NCBI GenBank assembly: GCA_903825465.1
Contig: CAIKAR010000018.1
Location: forward strand, 1-64,000
Source of the DNA: an uncultured Hyphomicrobiales bacterium
GTDB lineage: Bacteria > Pseudomonadota > Alphaproteobacteria > Rhizobiales > Beijerinckiaceae
Reading direction: 5' to 3'
DNA length: 64,000 nucleotides
The notes under the pieces are model-generated. The model ran no database searches. It worked only from the letters and a program-made list of their open reading frames with translations, and had not been told where the DNA came from. The position numbers and the translations under genes are program-made. Positions 28,741 through 37,225 of this stretch are shown piece by piece. Within the stretch, counting starts at the first letter, position 1. Each line of letters opens with the position of its first letter.

Positions 28741-29778
28741 CTACTTCGCCGGCGCCTCGAGAATGGCGCGGGCGCGCGCGGCGATATCGGACGGCGTGTT
28801 GGCGACGGAATCCGCGATCTTTTGCGAGTCCTGGCCCGACAATGGCGAGATATCCATGTTTTGCTTCGCCGCTTCCGCCAGCAACTCTGGGTCCTTCATC
28901 GTGTCGTCGAAGGCGCGGCGCAACGCCTCAACGCGATCGGCGGGCACATCGGGCGGCGCGACGAGCGAGCGCGACACCTCAGTCTCCGCCGAGATGAAGG
29001 CGAGCAGCTTCCTGTCGGCTTCGTTGCTGGCGAGCTCCATCATCAGCGGCACATCGGGCAGATCGGGCGCGCGCTTCAAGCCGATTTGCACGAGGATGTT
29101 CAGCTTGTGGTCGCGCACCCATTCCGGCTTCGTCGATTTCCACGCCGCCCATGAATTCGAGCCGCGGCCGTCGACCTCGCCGCGCTCCATGGCGAGGCTG
29201 ACTTCGTTGCCGCCGGGATAGCCGGTGACGATCCTGAATTTAGCGCCGGCGAGCTGGTTCAGCAGCGCCGGATAAAGCGCGCCCGCCGTGCCCATGGGCG
29301 CGCCGACAACGAGTTCATGGGATTGGACGTCCGCGAAGGTTTTAACTGGCGACGTGTACCACGAATTGACGACGTTGGGCGTGGATGTCGTGTTGCCGAT
29401 CCAGCGGAACTGCCGGGTGTCGAACTCGATGCCGGGCAGTCCCATCGCCTGCGATGCCATCATGTTCGCCATGATCATGTGCAGCGTGGTTCCATCGCGC
29501 GGCGCTAGATGGGCGATCCAGTTCGCCGCCTGCACCCCGCCGCCGCCGGGCATGTTGCGGGCCACGATCGCGGGTTCGCCGGGACTGTGTTTGCCCATGT
29601 AGCGGGCCAGAAGCCGCGCGCGGAAATCGTAGTCGTTGCCGGACGAAGTGCCTATGATGAGGTTGATGGTCTTGCCGCGGTAGAAGTCGGCGACCGATTG
29701 CGCGCGGGCGGCGGCGGAGCCAAGGGCGAAGGTCGCGCAGGCCAGAACCCCCAAGATGCCGGAACAAATGCGCGCCAT
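28741..29778 (-). CDS. TTT family receptor, long subtype
   Basis: A 345-residue secreted protein with signal peptide ending AAARAQS. The mature N-terminus VADFYRGKTINLIIGTSSG replaces the usual GPGG loop with TSSGNDYD, so the ligand pocket may differ from its neighbours. Other hallmarks are NMPGGGGVQAANWI, DLPDVPLMMELA and RSLVAPPDVPADRVEALRRA. It lies 72 bp upstream of the bicupin gene on the same strand, so the order is receptor, bicupin, receptor. Membrane components of a TTT system are missing. A divergent NTF2-like gene starts 167 bp away. Confidence 0.82.
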   Translation of the reverse strand: MARICSGILGVLACATFALGSAAARAQSVADFYRGKTINLIIGTSSGNDYDFRARLLARYMGKHSPGEPAIVARNMPGGGGVQAANWIAHLAPRDGTTLHMIMANMMASQAMGLPGIEFDTRQFRWIGNTTSTPNVVNSWYTSPVKTFADVQSHELVVGAPMGTAGALYPALLNQLAGAKFRIVTGYPGGNEVSLAMERGEVDGRGSNSWAAWKSTKPEWVRDHKLNILVQIGLKRAPDLPDVPLMMELASNEADRKLLAFISAETEVSRSLVAPPDVPADRVEALRRAFDDTMKDPELLAEAAKQNMDISPLSGQDSQKIADSVANTPSDIAARARAILEAPAK

Positions 29779-29945
29779 GGCCGGAAGTCTCCGATTATGT
29801 GTGCTCGCGTCTTACAGCGGGTGGAGGGCGAATTCCAGCTTGGCTTGATCACGGCGGCGACATGGCGGAGACTGCGCCGCTGAAAACGAGGGACGGCAGC
29901 GGCTCGGCTGTGGCGCCTGTGGCGATACGTAGGAGGGGAGCCGCG

Positions 29946-30341
29946 ATGGCCGACGAGGAAGCCCTTTTGGCGGCGAACGCGGCTTATTACGCCGCGTTTC
30001 AGCGCGCCGACCCTACCGCCATGGCGGATGTGTGGGCGCAGGACGCGGTCACCTGCATCCATCCCGGCTGGATGATTCTCGAAGGTCGCGACGAAGTGCT
30101 GAAATCCTATCGGCTCATCCTGCTCAACCCCAATCAGGATCCGGTCACGGCGCGTCGGCCCGTTGTTTATGTCGATGGCGACACCGCTCGTGTGTTGTGC
30201 GTCGAGAGCGTCGGCGGCGGCATGCTGGCGGCGACCAACCTGTTTCGCCGAGAGGGGACGGAGTGGAAAATGATCCACCACCACGCCAGCCCTATTGTTC
30301 AGCGCATGACCGAAGCGCCGCCGCGAAGCCGCCTGAATTGA
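29946..30341 (+). CDS. SnoaL/NTF2-like small protein
   Basis: A 131-residue protein. ATG 29946 is preceded by AGGAGGGGAG, the best ribosome-binding site in the neighbourhood, so longer readings from 29799 or 29862 are rejected. It starts MADEEALLAANAAYYAAFQRAD and has DVWAQDAVTCIHPGWMILEGRDEVLKS, then the C-terminal strand WKMIHHHASPIV. This is the NTF2/SnoaL cone fold found in small enzymes and in stress proteins. A cluster of histidines near the end may line the pocket. No specific reaction can be given. It is divergent from the TTT receptor and 188 bp before the next receptor gene. Confidence 0.78.
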   Translation: MADEEALLAANAAYYAAFQRADPTAMADVWAQDAVTCIHPGWMILEGRDEVLKSYRLILLNPNQDPVTARRPVVYVDGDTARVLCVESVGGGMLAATNLFRREGTEWKMIHHHASPIVQRMTEAPPRSRLN

Positions 30342-30529
30342 GCGGCGCGGAAGATTGCCGCCGCAACCCACGCCAACCCGGACCGGCCTCGGTTATCAAG
30401 GTAAAATAGCGGGCCTCGTTGCCGCCGGCGTGGGCCACATTCGGCATTTCGAATCCTTGGAGAACCGCATTGCCTGATGCGCGCGCAGCGGTTAGCTTCG
30501 CGCCCAGATCAACAGCGGGAGCGAACGCC

Positions 30530-31519
30530 GTGAATTTTTCAGCCCGCCTTATCGGAGCTTTTGCGATGGCCGTGTCTCTTGCTGGAAGCGCCGCGCGCGC
30601 CGCCGAGCTTGTTCCTTTCCGAGTCGGCCAAGCTTCGCCCGCCAACACTTACCTCGCGATATGGATGGCGCGCGACGCGGGCTTCTACGAAGCCAACGGG
30701 TTGCGGCTCGACGTCGTCCAGTTGTCGGGCGGGCGCGACATCGCCGACGCCTTCGCGGCGGGCCGGATCGACGCCATGCATATCGGCTTGTCATCGGTGA
30801 TCCGCGCCAACGCCAACGGCGCGGATCTCAGGGCCTTCGGCTCGCTGTCGAATATCATTCGCTTCGCGCTGTTCGGCAAGCCCGGCGTCAAGACCGCCGC
30901 CGATTTGAAGGGCGGGGTCATCGGCATTTCCAGCACCGGTTCGGAAAGCGACGCGACCATAACCATAGCGCTGAAGCAGTTGGGCATGACCCGCGCCGAC
31001 GTCACGATCAAGGAGCTCGGCACCAAGCGGCTCGAACCCCTGCTGCAAAGCGCGGTGACCGCGAGCGCGCTCAACGAGCCGGATCGGGGCAGCGCCTACG
31101 CGGCGGGCTTGACGGCGCTGGTCGACCTCGCGCCGCAACAGATTCTATGGCTGTTCAGCGGCCTTGTCGCGCGGCGCGACGCCCTGGGCGACAAGCGCGA
31201 CGCGATGCTGCGGTTTCTCAAGGCGACCATCGAGGGAAACCGCCTCGCGATCTCCGACGAGGCGCGCGCCAAGGCCGTGTTGAAAAAGGAAATGGGGATC
31301 GACGACCCTAAAATCATCGACATTGGCTATCAGGATTTCAAGGCGCAGACACCGCGCAACGCCGAATTGTCGCGCGAGGCGGCGCAGGCCAACATCGACC
31401 TGATCGCCGCGCCGGGCGCGAGCCATGCGCCGGCGGACTACATCGACGAGACGCTGGGCGCGGCGCTCCAAACGATTGGATTCTACGATCAGATGAACTT
31501 GAAATATCCGGGCAAATGA
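30530..31519 (+). CDS. NMT1/TauA-type ABC substrate-binding protein, orphan
   Basis: A 329-residue protein beginning at a GTG with a clear signal peptide (VNFSARLIGAFAMAVSL, cleaved after AARA). The mature part begins LVPFRVGQASPANTYLAIWMA and includes KLEEGLRLDV-like and FAAGRIDAMHIGLSS segments of the NMT1/SsuA family, which bind sulfonates, taurine, pyrimidine precursors or aromatic acids. No permease or ATPase gene accompanies it. An upstream ATG at 30419 would add an unlikely non-signal extension. A hairpin with a T tract follows 44 bp after the stop. Confidence 0.8.
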   Translation: MNFSARLIGAFAMAVSLAGSAARAAELVPFRVGQASPANTYLAIWMARDAGFYEANGLRLDVVQLSGGRDIADAFAAGRIDAMHIGLSSVIRANANGADLRAFGSLSNIIRFALFGKPGVKTAADLKGGVIGISSTGSESDATITIALKQLGMTRADVTIKELGTKRLEPLLQSAVTASALNEPDRGSAYAAGLTALVDLAPQQILWLFSGLVARRDALGDKRDAMLRFLKATIEGNRLAISDEARAKAVLKKEMGIDDPKIIDIGYQDFKAQTPRNAELSREAAQANIDLIAAPGASHAPADYIDETLGAALQTIGFYDQMNLKYPGK

Positions 31520-31562
31520 TCGTGGCCCTGTCCTAAGGAGCCACGGCCTTTCCCTAGGGGGT

Positions 31563-31584
31563 CGCGGGGTTTGGCCGCGTTTTT
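31563..31584 (+). terminator. Weak Rho-independent terminator
   Basis: A 5-bp stem CGCGG/CCGCG with a 7-nt loop precedes five T on the plus strand, 44 bp after the receptor stop. The short stem makes it only moderately convincing. Confidence 0.45.
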
Positions 31585-31791
31585 CAAAGATCTGGCATTG
31601 GCTGTCCGAAGGGCGTTTTTAGGGCGCCTTTTCGAGCGTCGGTTGCGCGCCGCTGTGGCCGAACTTGAATTCAAATGGATTGAAACGCCGCTTTCTCGCG
31701 CTTTCCAGCCGTGGGTTAACTTGGCATTAGCTTTGCTTGTTAACCTTGCGGCGAGTTCCCGTATCACGGGAGCAGGGATCCCCCAGGGGGC

Positions 31792-32931
31792 GTGGTGGCG
31801 CGACAGGCGAACGAAATCGACTTTTGGCGCGGCGCTGCGCTGGTCACTATCTTCGTAGACCACGTGCCGGGCATTTCCTTTGAAGGCTACACGCTGCACA
31901 ATTTCGCGATTTCCGACGCCGCGGAGATTTTTGTTTTCCTCGCCGGTTGCTCGTTCCGCTTCATGATGGCGGGATTGTTGGCGAAGGGCGCGGGCCTCGC
32001 CGCCATTCTGGCGCGGATCGCGCGGCGAATAGGCACGCTGGCTGTGACGCAAATCGGCATCACCGAAATCGCCTTGGCGAGCACGCTGCTGGCCGCGGTG
32101 TGGCTCGATGACGCGGCGGTGCGCGATATCAACAACGCGGCCGCCATGTTCACCGAGCCGCTGAAGGCGCATCTCGGGCTTGCCGTGATGACCCATCAGC
32201 TCCAGTATTTCGATATTCTGCCGCTTTATATCGCGCTTTTGGCGATGTCGCCGGTCATCGTCCTGTGCGAATTGCGGGCGCCGAGGGCGTTGTTGCCATT
32301 GTCGCTCGTAGCTTACGGGGTCACGCAGGCCTCTGGCGCGAACCTGCCGACCTGGCCGGTCGAGGGCACGTGGTATTTCAATCCCTTCGCCTGGCAGTTG
32401 ATGTTCGTCCTTGGCTACACGCTTGGCCGGCCAAGCCGTGGAGGCGGTTTTCTCTCGACTTATCGGCCACTTATCAGGCTTTTGAGCGTCCCCGTGCTCG
32501 CCGCCGCCGTGGCTTGCCGGATGATGGAACTCGACAGCTTTTCCGAAGGGTCTGATTTCAATTGGCTTTTTTCGTTCGACAAGACGTTTTTGACCCTTCC
32601 GCGCGTCATCTGTTGCCTGGCCATGATCGGGGTTTTCGGCGGTGGATTTCGTCAAATTCGCGCGGTAGCGGAGCCTGTCGCCGATTTTCTGTCCTATCTC
32701 GGGCGTAACTCGCTTTGCGTGTTTTCCGTGGGGTCGCTGCTGGCGATCTGGGCGCAAATCGTCCGCTTCGAATTCGGCGGCGGCTGGCTGCTGGATTCCC
32801 TCCTGTTCGCGCTCGCGCTTTGTGGCATGTGCGCGGCGGCGGGCCTGCCCGTGTTGAGCGGTCTGGCGCGCGGCGCCCGCGCGAGGGGAGCGTCGTTGAT
32901 TCCCGCGCCGACGGCCGCCTTCAGATCGTAG
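31792..32931 (+). CDS. opgC: OpgC protein (osmoregulated glucan succinyl transfer)
   Basis: A 379-residue membrane protein with roughly ten transmembrane helices. The start ARQANEIDFWRGAALVTIFVDHVPG, then FAISDAAEIFVFLAGCSFRF, and FNPFAWQLMFVLGYTLGR are strongly diagnostic of OpgC. OpgC transfers succinyl groups to periplasmic glucans made under low osmolarity. The start is a GTG at 31792 or 31795 after CAGGGGG. No other glucan gene is beside it, as is common. It is preceded by 270 bp without a convincing gene and followed by the rpsD terminator on the other strand. Confidence 0.88.
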   Translation: MVARQANEIDFWRGAALVTIFVDHVPGISFEGYTLHNFAISDAAEIFVFLAGCSFRFMMAGLLAKGAGLAAILARIARRIGTLAVTQIGITEIALASTLLAAVWLDDAAVRDINNAAAMFTEPLKAHLGLAVMTHQLQYFDILPLYIALLAMSPVIVLCELRAPRALLPLSLVAYGVTQASGANLPTWPVEGTWYFNPFAWQLMFVLGYTLGRPSRGGGFLSTYRPLIRLLSVPVLAAAVACRMMELDSFSEGSDFNWLFSFDKTFLTLPRVICCLAMIGVFGGGFRQIRAVAEPVADFLSYLGRNSLCVFSVGSLLAIWAQIVRFEFGGGWLLDSLLFALALCGMCAAAGLPVLSGLARGARARGASLIPAPTAAFRS

Positions 32932-32968
32932 ACCGCGACCTGTCGAACCCGCCGGTCAAATGTGGAAG

Positions 32969-33002
32969 AAAAAAGGGCGACCACATTCGCATGTGATCGC
33001 CC
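32969..33002 (-). terminator. Rho-independent terminator of rpsD
   Basis: On the minus strand a stem formed by GGGCGA and TCGCCC extended through one mismatch by CACAT/ATGTG, followed by six T. It is 43 bp after the rpsD stop and is the transcript end for rpsD. Confidence 0.85.
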
Positions 33003-33045
33003 GGGATTGGTTGGGTTCGGCGCGCCGCCGCGCCAAAAAATAAAA

Positions 33046-33663
33046 TCAGCGCGAATAGAATTCGATGACCAGATTCGGTTCCATCGCGACGGGGTAGGGG
33101 ACTTCGCTGGGGCCAGGCACGCGCGTCATTTTCGCGGTCAGCTTGTCGTGATCGACTTCGTAGAAGTCGGGCACGTCGCGCTCGGCGAGCTTCACGGCCT
33201 CCAGAACGACGAGCATTTCCTTGGCCTTGCCGCGCACTTCGACCAGGTCGCCGGCCTTCACCTGATAGGAGGCGATGTTGACCTTGCGTCCGTTGACCGC
33301 GACATGGCCGTGGTTGACGAACTGGCGCGCCGCGAACACGGTCGCGACGAACTTGGCGCGATAGACGACCGCGTCGAGACGGCGCTCCAGCAAGCCGATG
33401 AGGTTGTCGCCCGAATCGCCCTTCATACGGATGGCTTCGGCGTAGTATTTGCGGAACTGGCGCTCGGAGATGTTGCCGTAGTAGCCCTTGAGCTTCTGCT
33501 TGGCGCGCAACTGCGTGCCGAAGTCGGACATCTTGCCCTTGCGGCGCTGGCCGTGCTGACCGGGGCCGTATTCGCGGCGGTTCACGGGGCTCTTCGGGCG
33601 GCCCCAGATGTTCTGGCCCATGCGCCGGTCGAGTTTATACTTGGATTCGGCTCGCTTCGTCAT
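33046..33663 (-). CDS. rpsD: 30S ribosomal protein S4
   Basis: A 205-residue basic protein starting [21 protein letters not shown]. The S4 RNA-binding domain is visible as the stretch [20 protein letters not shown] near residue 93 and [14 protein letters not shown]. It binds the 5' domain of 16S rRNA early in assembly and occurs once per genome, so this is a chromosome and not a plasmid. Like in many alphaproteobacteria, it stands alone outside the ribosomal operons. A strong AGGACA precedes the ATG. A promoter and a terminator are both assignable, so it is transcribed on its own. Confidence 0.97.
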   Translation of the reverse strand: MTKRAESKYKLDRRMGQNIWGRPKSPVNRREYGPGQHGQRRKGKMSDFGTQLRAKQKLKGYYGNISERQFRKYYAEAIRMKGDSGDNLIGLLERRLDAVVYRAKFVATVFAARQFVNHGHVAVNGRKVNIASYQVKAGDLVEVRGKAKEMLVVLEAVKLAERDVPDFYEVDHDKLTAKMTRVPGPSEVPYPVAMEPNLVIEFYSR

Positions 33664-33866
33664 CGCTTGTCCTCTGTATCAAAAGGCGCGAGGACAGGCG
33701 CCGGAGACGCCAAGGCGCTCCGGTTCCGCGATCCCCCCGCCAACGGCGTGGGACAGCGCCCTCCTCTGCGCCCTTTGGGGGGCGCCGACAGGCCGCTCGC
33801 GAAGATCGGAGCCACCACGGGTGCGTCAAACACATCGCGCGCCTGTTGGGGCGCGCGAGCGGAGGG

Positions 33867-33895
33867 TGGATAGACGAGGGGGTGGGGGATGTCAA
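33867..33895 (-). promoter_or_regulatory. Sigma-70 promoter of rpsD
   Basis: Minus-strand TTGACA, then exactly 17 bp, then TATCCA. This is the best promoter match near a housekeeping gene in the window. The 5' leader would be about 195 nt, long enough for an S4-binding control element, which is known in other bacteria but not shown here. Confidence 0.5.
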
Positions 33896-33913
33896 ATCGT
33901 GGGCGGACACATT

Positions 33914-33945
33914 GCCCATCCCCGACTTGGCCCATCCCCGACTTG
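33914..33945. repeat. Tandem direct repeat, two copies of 16 bp
   Basis: Two perfect head-to-tail copies of GCCCATCCCCGACTTG just upstream of the predicted rpsD promoter. They may be a slipped-strand duplication or a regulator site. Confidence 0.7.
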
Positions 33946-34018
33946 CCGGTCGCGCCGAGCCATCTTAGCTTACGGCGCCGCCGCGGTCGCGCCTGTACAC
34001 ATAAAAAGGAACAACGAC

Positions 34019-35041
34019 TTGAGCACCTTCCGCGACACAGTCTTGGGCGCGTGCATCGCGCTGTCCACCGCCGCTTTCGCCGCGCCCGCGTCCGCGCAAA
34101 ATTTCTACGCCGGAAAAACCATCACCTTCATCGCCGGCAGCGCGCCCGGCGGCGGCTACGACCAACTCGCGCGGCTGGTGTCGCGGCATCTGGGCAAGCA
34201 CATTCCCGGCGAGCCCTCGATCGTGGTGCAGAACATGCCCGCGGCGGGGTCTCTGGTGGCGGCGAACCTGCTCTACAATTCGTCGCCCCGCGACGGCACC
34301 TTCATCGGGCTGCTTCAGCGCGGCATGCTGCTGGCGAAGCTGACCATGGGCAACCAGGTCCAGTTCGACCTCGGCAAATTCAACTGGCTTGGCAGCCTCA
34401 ACAGCGAGACCGCGGTGTCGCTGGCCATGGCGACGTCGCCGGTCCAGACGACGAAAGACCTTTTCGAGAAGGAGCTTGTCGTCGGCGGCGAAACCAACGT
34501 CGATCCCGAAATCACGCCCCTTCTCTACAACAACCTGCTCGGCACGAAGTTCAAGATCGTCAACGGCTACAACGGCACGACGGAAATCGGCCTCGCCATG
34601 GAGCGCGGCGAAGTGCAGGGCATCGGCGACTGGTCGTGGTCGAGCCTGAAGGTGCAGCACGCCGACTGGTTGCGCGACAAGAAGGTGCGCGTGTTGTTGC
34701 AGGGCGCGTTGATCAAAAACCCAGAGCTGCCAGACGTGCCGGAGGCGATGTCCTTCGCCAAGGGCGATCTCGAACGGCGCACGCTGCAATTGTTCTTCAC
34801 ACAGAAAACCGCCGCGCGGCCCATGCTCGCCCCGCCCGGCGTGCCCGCCGACCGCATGGCGATGCTGCGCGATGGCTTTGTCGCGATGGGCAAGGACGCG
34901 GATTTCCTCGCCGACGCGGCGAAATCGAATCTGGAGGTCGGAATCATTTCCAGCGCCGAGGTGGAAAAGGCCATCGGCCTCATCACCTCCGCGGCGCCGG
35001 AAGTGACAGCGCGCTACGTCAGCGCGCTGGGCAACCGGTAG
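34019..35041 (+). CDS. TTT family receptor, long subtype
   Basis: A 340-residue secreted protein starting at a TTG with AAAAAGGA 8 bp upstream, since the signal peptide (LSTFRDTVLGACIALST, cut after PASAQ) follows directly. The mature protein starts NFYAGKTITFIAGSAPGGGYD and has EPSIVVQNMPAAGSLVAANL, ELPDVPEAMSF and RPMLAPPGVPADRMAMLRD. The same five blocks recur in the receptors at 26594, 28741, 58602 and 59626. A longer open frame reaches back to 33608 but lacks a signal sequence at its front. No enzymatic gene is directly coupled; the palindromic repeat element follows its stop. Confidence 0.83.
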   Translation: MSTFRDTVLGACIALSTAAFAAPASAQNFYAGKTITFIAGSAPGGGYDQLARLVSRHLGKHIPGEPSIVVQNMPAAGSLVAANLLYNSSPRDGTFIGLLQRGMLLAKLTMGNQVQFDLGKFNWLGSLNSETAVSLAMATSPVQTTKDLFEKELVVGGETNVDPEITPLLYNNLLGTKFKIVNGYNGTTEIGLAMERGEVQGIGDWSWSSLKVQHADWLRDKKVRVLLQGALIKNPELPDVPEAMSFAKGDLERRTLQLFFTQKTAARPMLAPPGVPADRMAMLRDGFVAMGKDADFLADAAKSNLEVGIISSAEVEKAIGLITSAAPEVTARYVSALGNR

Positions 35042-35046
35042 CCAAA

Positions 35047-35142
35047 GCGGGATTGCGAAAAAGTGGAATCCGGTTTTTCGCGAAAATCCCGCGTTCTTCA
35101 GGGAATCTGGAAGATGACGCGTTTCCGTCGAAACGCGTCATC
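35047..35142. repeat. Palindromic intergenic element with two hairpins
   Basis: First unit 35047-35092: outer arms GCGGGATT/AATCCCGC and inner arms GCGAAAAA/TTTTTCGC around GTGGAATCCGG, with a 3-nt bulge on one side. Second unit 35113-35142: a perfect 12-bp stem GATGACGCGTTT/AAACGCGTCATC with a 6-nt loop. The core GAAAAAGTGGAATCCGG resembles short palindromic repeats dispersed between genes of rhizobia and related bacteria. It fills nearly all of the gap between two convergent genes and may also end transcription or stabilise 3' ends. Confidence 0.75.
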
Positions 35143-35150
35143 CCCTAGCC

Positions 35151-35921
35151 TCACGGCGCGCTGATCGTCCGCGAATACCACGGGAAACTGTCCCAGCTCA
35201 GCACCTTCTCCTTGCCGTCGAACAGCGCCGCGATTTTGCCGCCGCCGGCCTTGTAGGAGAATTCCTTGACGTGGTCGGGCACCTGCACGCTGACGTTGCG
35301 GGTGATGTCGATGGCCTGCTCGGTTTTGAATATCTGGTATTTCGAGGGGTCGGCCGGGTCGTAGAACTTCGTTTCGCCGCCGCCCTTGGCGCCAGGGCCG
35401 CGCTCGAACTTCACATGAACCGACATATGCTCGCCGCCGGGGCCGGTGAATTCATACTCCTCGTCGCTCATCGCGCCGGCGCCGTCGTTGCTCATCGTGC
35501 GCCGATATTTGGAGGTCGTGGCCTTCTGGAAATTGCCGAAGGCGCCGGGGGCGTCGGCGGCGTCCTCGGTCAGGCCGCCCAAAATCATCTGGCCCTTGCC
35601 CGCGCCATCCTTCTGCTTCACCGGCGAGGCGAGGAAAGCGAGCCGGGAGGAACCTTTTTTCGGCTTGCCGTCGGGTCCGAACAATTCGATTCGATCGACG
35701 AAAATCAGGCGGATATTGGCGTCCTTGGCGGCGCCCGCCGTCGCGACGTCGGGCTCCCATCCCGCCGGCAGCATCTTTTGCAGCGCCTCTTCGTTGACGT
35801 GGAAATCGAGCTGGAACCGGTGCTCGACCGATTGCTCGATCGTGGTTTGCGCGCGCGCCACGCCCGCGAATCCAAGCGCCGAGGCGATGATCGCCGCGGC
35901 GGAAACCGTGTTGAAACGCAT
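35151..35921 (-). CDS. Secreted protein of unknown function
   Basis: A 256-residue protein with signal peptide MRFNTVSAAAIIASALGFAG, cleaved after GVARA. AGGGAGGAC before the ATG fixes the start; an in-frame upstream ATG is 17 codons earlier. The mature part starts TTIEQSVEHRFQLDFHVNEEALQ and includes KMLPAGWEPDVAT, which recalls the opening of acetoacetate-decarboxylase-like domains, but no catalytic lysine is recognised. It probably acts in the periplasm. Its nearest neighbour is the divergent serine hydrolase at 36027. Not recognised beyond this. Confidence 0.6.
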   Translation of the reverse strand: MRFNTVSAAAIIASALGFAGVARAQTTIEQSVEHRFQLDFHVNEEALQKMLPAGWEPDVATAGAAKDANIRLIFVDRIELFGPDGKPKKGSSRLAFLASPVKQKDGAGKGQMILGGLTEDAADAPGAFGNFQKATTSKYRRTMSNDGAGAMSDEEYEFTGPGGEHMSVHVKFERGPGAKGGGETKFYDPADPSKYQIFKTEQAIDITRNVSVQVPDHVKEFSYKAGGGKIAALFDGKEKVLSWDSFPWYSRTISAP

Positions 35922-36026
35922 GAAGTCCTCCCTGTGTCGCGCGCATGTTAATCCGCCGCGCGCGATTGGCAATGGGTTTGCGGTTTGGGCCTTGCGGTTT
36001 GCGCCCGCCGCTTACAGATAGGGACA

Positions 36027-36587
36027 ATGAAAACATCCGACGCCGATATTCTTTTCGTTCCAGGCTTGGGCGGGTCTGGTCCCGACCATTGGCAGACCCG
36101 CTGGGCGGCGCGGCTTTCCACCGCCCGCCTGATCGAACAAAACGATTGGGCGGCGCCCACGCGCGATGAATGGGTCGCGGCGGTCGTCGCGGCGGTCGAG
36201 GCCTGCGCGCGGCCTGTCGTGCTGGTGGGGCATTCGCTGGGCTCCGCGGCCATCGCGCACGCCGCGCCTTTTTTCACGGCGGGCAAGGCGCGTGGCGCGA
36301 TGCTGGTGGCGCCGCCCGACGCCGCGACGGCGCAACGCGTGCCGGGGCTGGGCGCGATCGCGCGGGATTTCGCGCTTGAGACAGTGAGCAAGCTGCCCTT
36401 CACCAGCGTGCTGGTGGCGAGCCGCAACGATCCCCTCTCGTCCTACGAAGCGTCCGAGGAACTGGCGCGCGGCCTCGGCGCGAAGTTGCTCGACGCGGGG
36501 GAGGCCGGCCACATCAACGCCGATTCCGGCCATGGGCCATGGCCGGAAGGGCTGATGAGTTTCGCCGGGTTTTTGAAGGGGCTTTGA
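36027..36587 (+). CDS. RBBP9/YdeN family alpha/beta hydrolase
   Basis: A 186-residue small hydrolase from ATG 36027 (MKTSDADILFVPGLGGSGPDHW). The nucleophile elbow is GHSLGS in VVLVGHSLGSAAIAHAAP near residue 68; the acid and histidine are expected in SRNDPLSSY and in GEAGHINADSGHGPWPEG. This is the pattern of RBBP9/YdeN serine hydrolases, which are small esterase-like proteins of unknown substrate. An AGGGAC precedes the ATG; the longer reading from 35985 is less likely. The stop is 1 bp away from the convergent cupin stop. Confidence 0.87.
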   Translation: MKTSDADILFVPGLGGSGPDHWQTRWAARLSTARLIEQNDWAAPTRDEWVAAVVAAVEACARPVVLVGHSLGSAAIAHAAPFFTAGKARGAMLVAPPDAATAQRVPGLGAIARDFALETVSKLPFTSVLVASRNDPLSSYEASEELARGLGAKLLDAGEAGHINADSGHGPWPEGLMSFAGFLKGL

Positions 36588-36588
36588 T

Positions 36589-37179
36589 TCAGCCCGCCGT
36601 CAATTCATACGGTATCTGGGTCGGTCCCGAGCCCATCGACACCTTGTTCGTGCGCCCGTCGTAGCGGTGCTGCAACACACGGCCCACGAGTTTCTGGCTG
36701 CGCAGGATCACCGCCGCCGAGCGAACGCCGCTTCCCTGTTCGGCGTGTATCGCCCATGGCGCGACGAGGTCGCAGACGCCGGCGCGGCCGATGGTCGTCG
36801 AGGCGCGTTTGATCTCGGCGTAGTCTTCCCTCGCGGCGTCGTCGAGACGTTCGAAGCGTTCGAGATATTCCATGCCGTCGCAGACGCCGTAGGCGGTCCA
36901 GGCGTCGGCGTGGTCGTGGACGCTGCCGAAGCGGCCGGGCTCGCGCACCACGGCGTTGACGATGAAGCCGTGCTCCTCGTCAGTGTGCAACAGCAGGTTC
37001 TTGTGGCCTTCGGTCGAGGGCCAGGTCCGGCTGTGCGCCTGCAATCCGGGGTCGCGCACCAGTTTTTCGAGCGCGTCGCGCCCAGCCTCCATGCGCTTTC
37101 GCGTGTCGCCCTCGCGCGACCAGATGCCGCGCAATTCCGCGATGAAGGTTTGAAAGGCGGGAAGGATGTCGTTGCGCAT
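36589..37179 (-). CDS. Cysteine dioxygenase-like cupin protein
   Basis: A 196-residue single-domain cupin. His88 and His90 in GSVHDHADAWTAYGV and His145 in APWAIHAEQG form a three-histidine iron site like that of cysteine dioxygenase and related thiol dioxygenases (COG5553 group). These enzymes oxidise a thiol to a sulfinic acid with oxygen. The cysteine in GVCDGMEY following the motif could correspond to the crosslink residue, though this is not shown. It lies 46 bp downstream of the TauD-type gene on the same strand, so the pair probably forms a small sulfur-oxidation unit. Confidence 0.75.
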   Translation of the reverse strand: MRNDILPAFQTFIAELRGIWSREGDTRKRMEAGRDALEKLVRDPGLQAHSRTWPSTEGHKNLLLHTDEEHGFIVNAVVREPGRFGSVHDHADAWTAYGVCDGMEYLERFERLDDAAREDYAEIKRASTTIGRAGVCDLVAPWAIHAEQGSGVRSAAVILRSQKLVGRVLQHRYDGRTNKVSMGSGPTQIPYELTAG

Positions 37180-37225
37180 GGTGTCCGAGCCTGGTTGAGA
37201 AATCGTGGTTTCGCGGGGACGATTG

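Larger units (their letters stand above)
33664..34018. other. Intergenic region between divergent rpsD and a TTT receptor
   Basis: No gene found in 355 bp. It contains the rpsD promoter and a leader of about 200 nt, a tandem 16-bp repeat at 33914-33945, and the AAAAAGGA ribosome-binding site of the receptor gene at 34004-34010. Confidence 0.6.

Noticed and set aside
31571-31858. A 95-codon plus-strand frame upstream of opgC
   Set aside because: It overlaps the start of opgC in another frame, has no plausible ribosome-binding site and no recognisable similarity.
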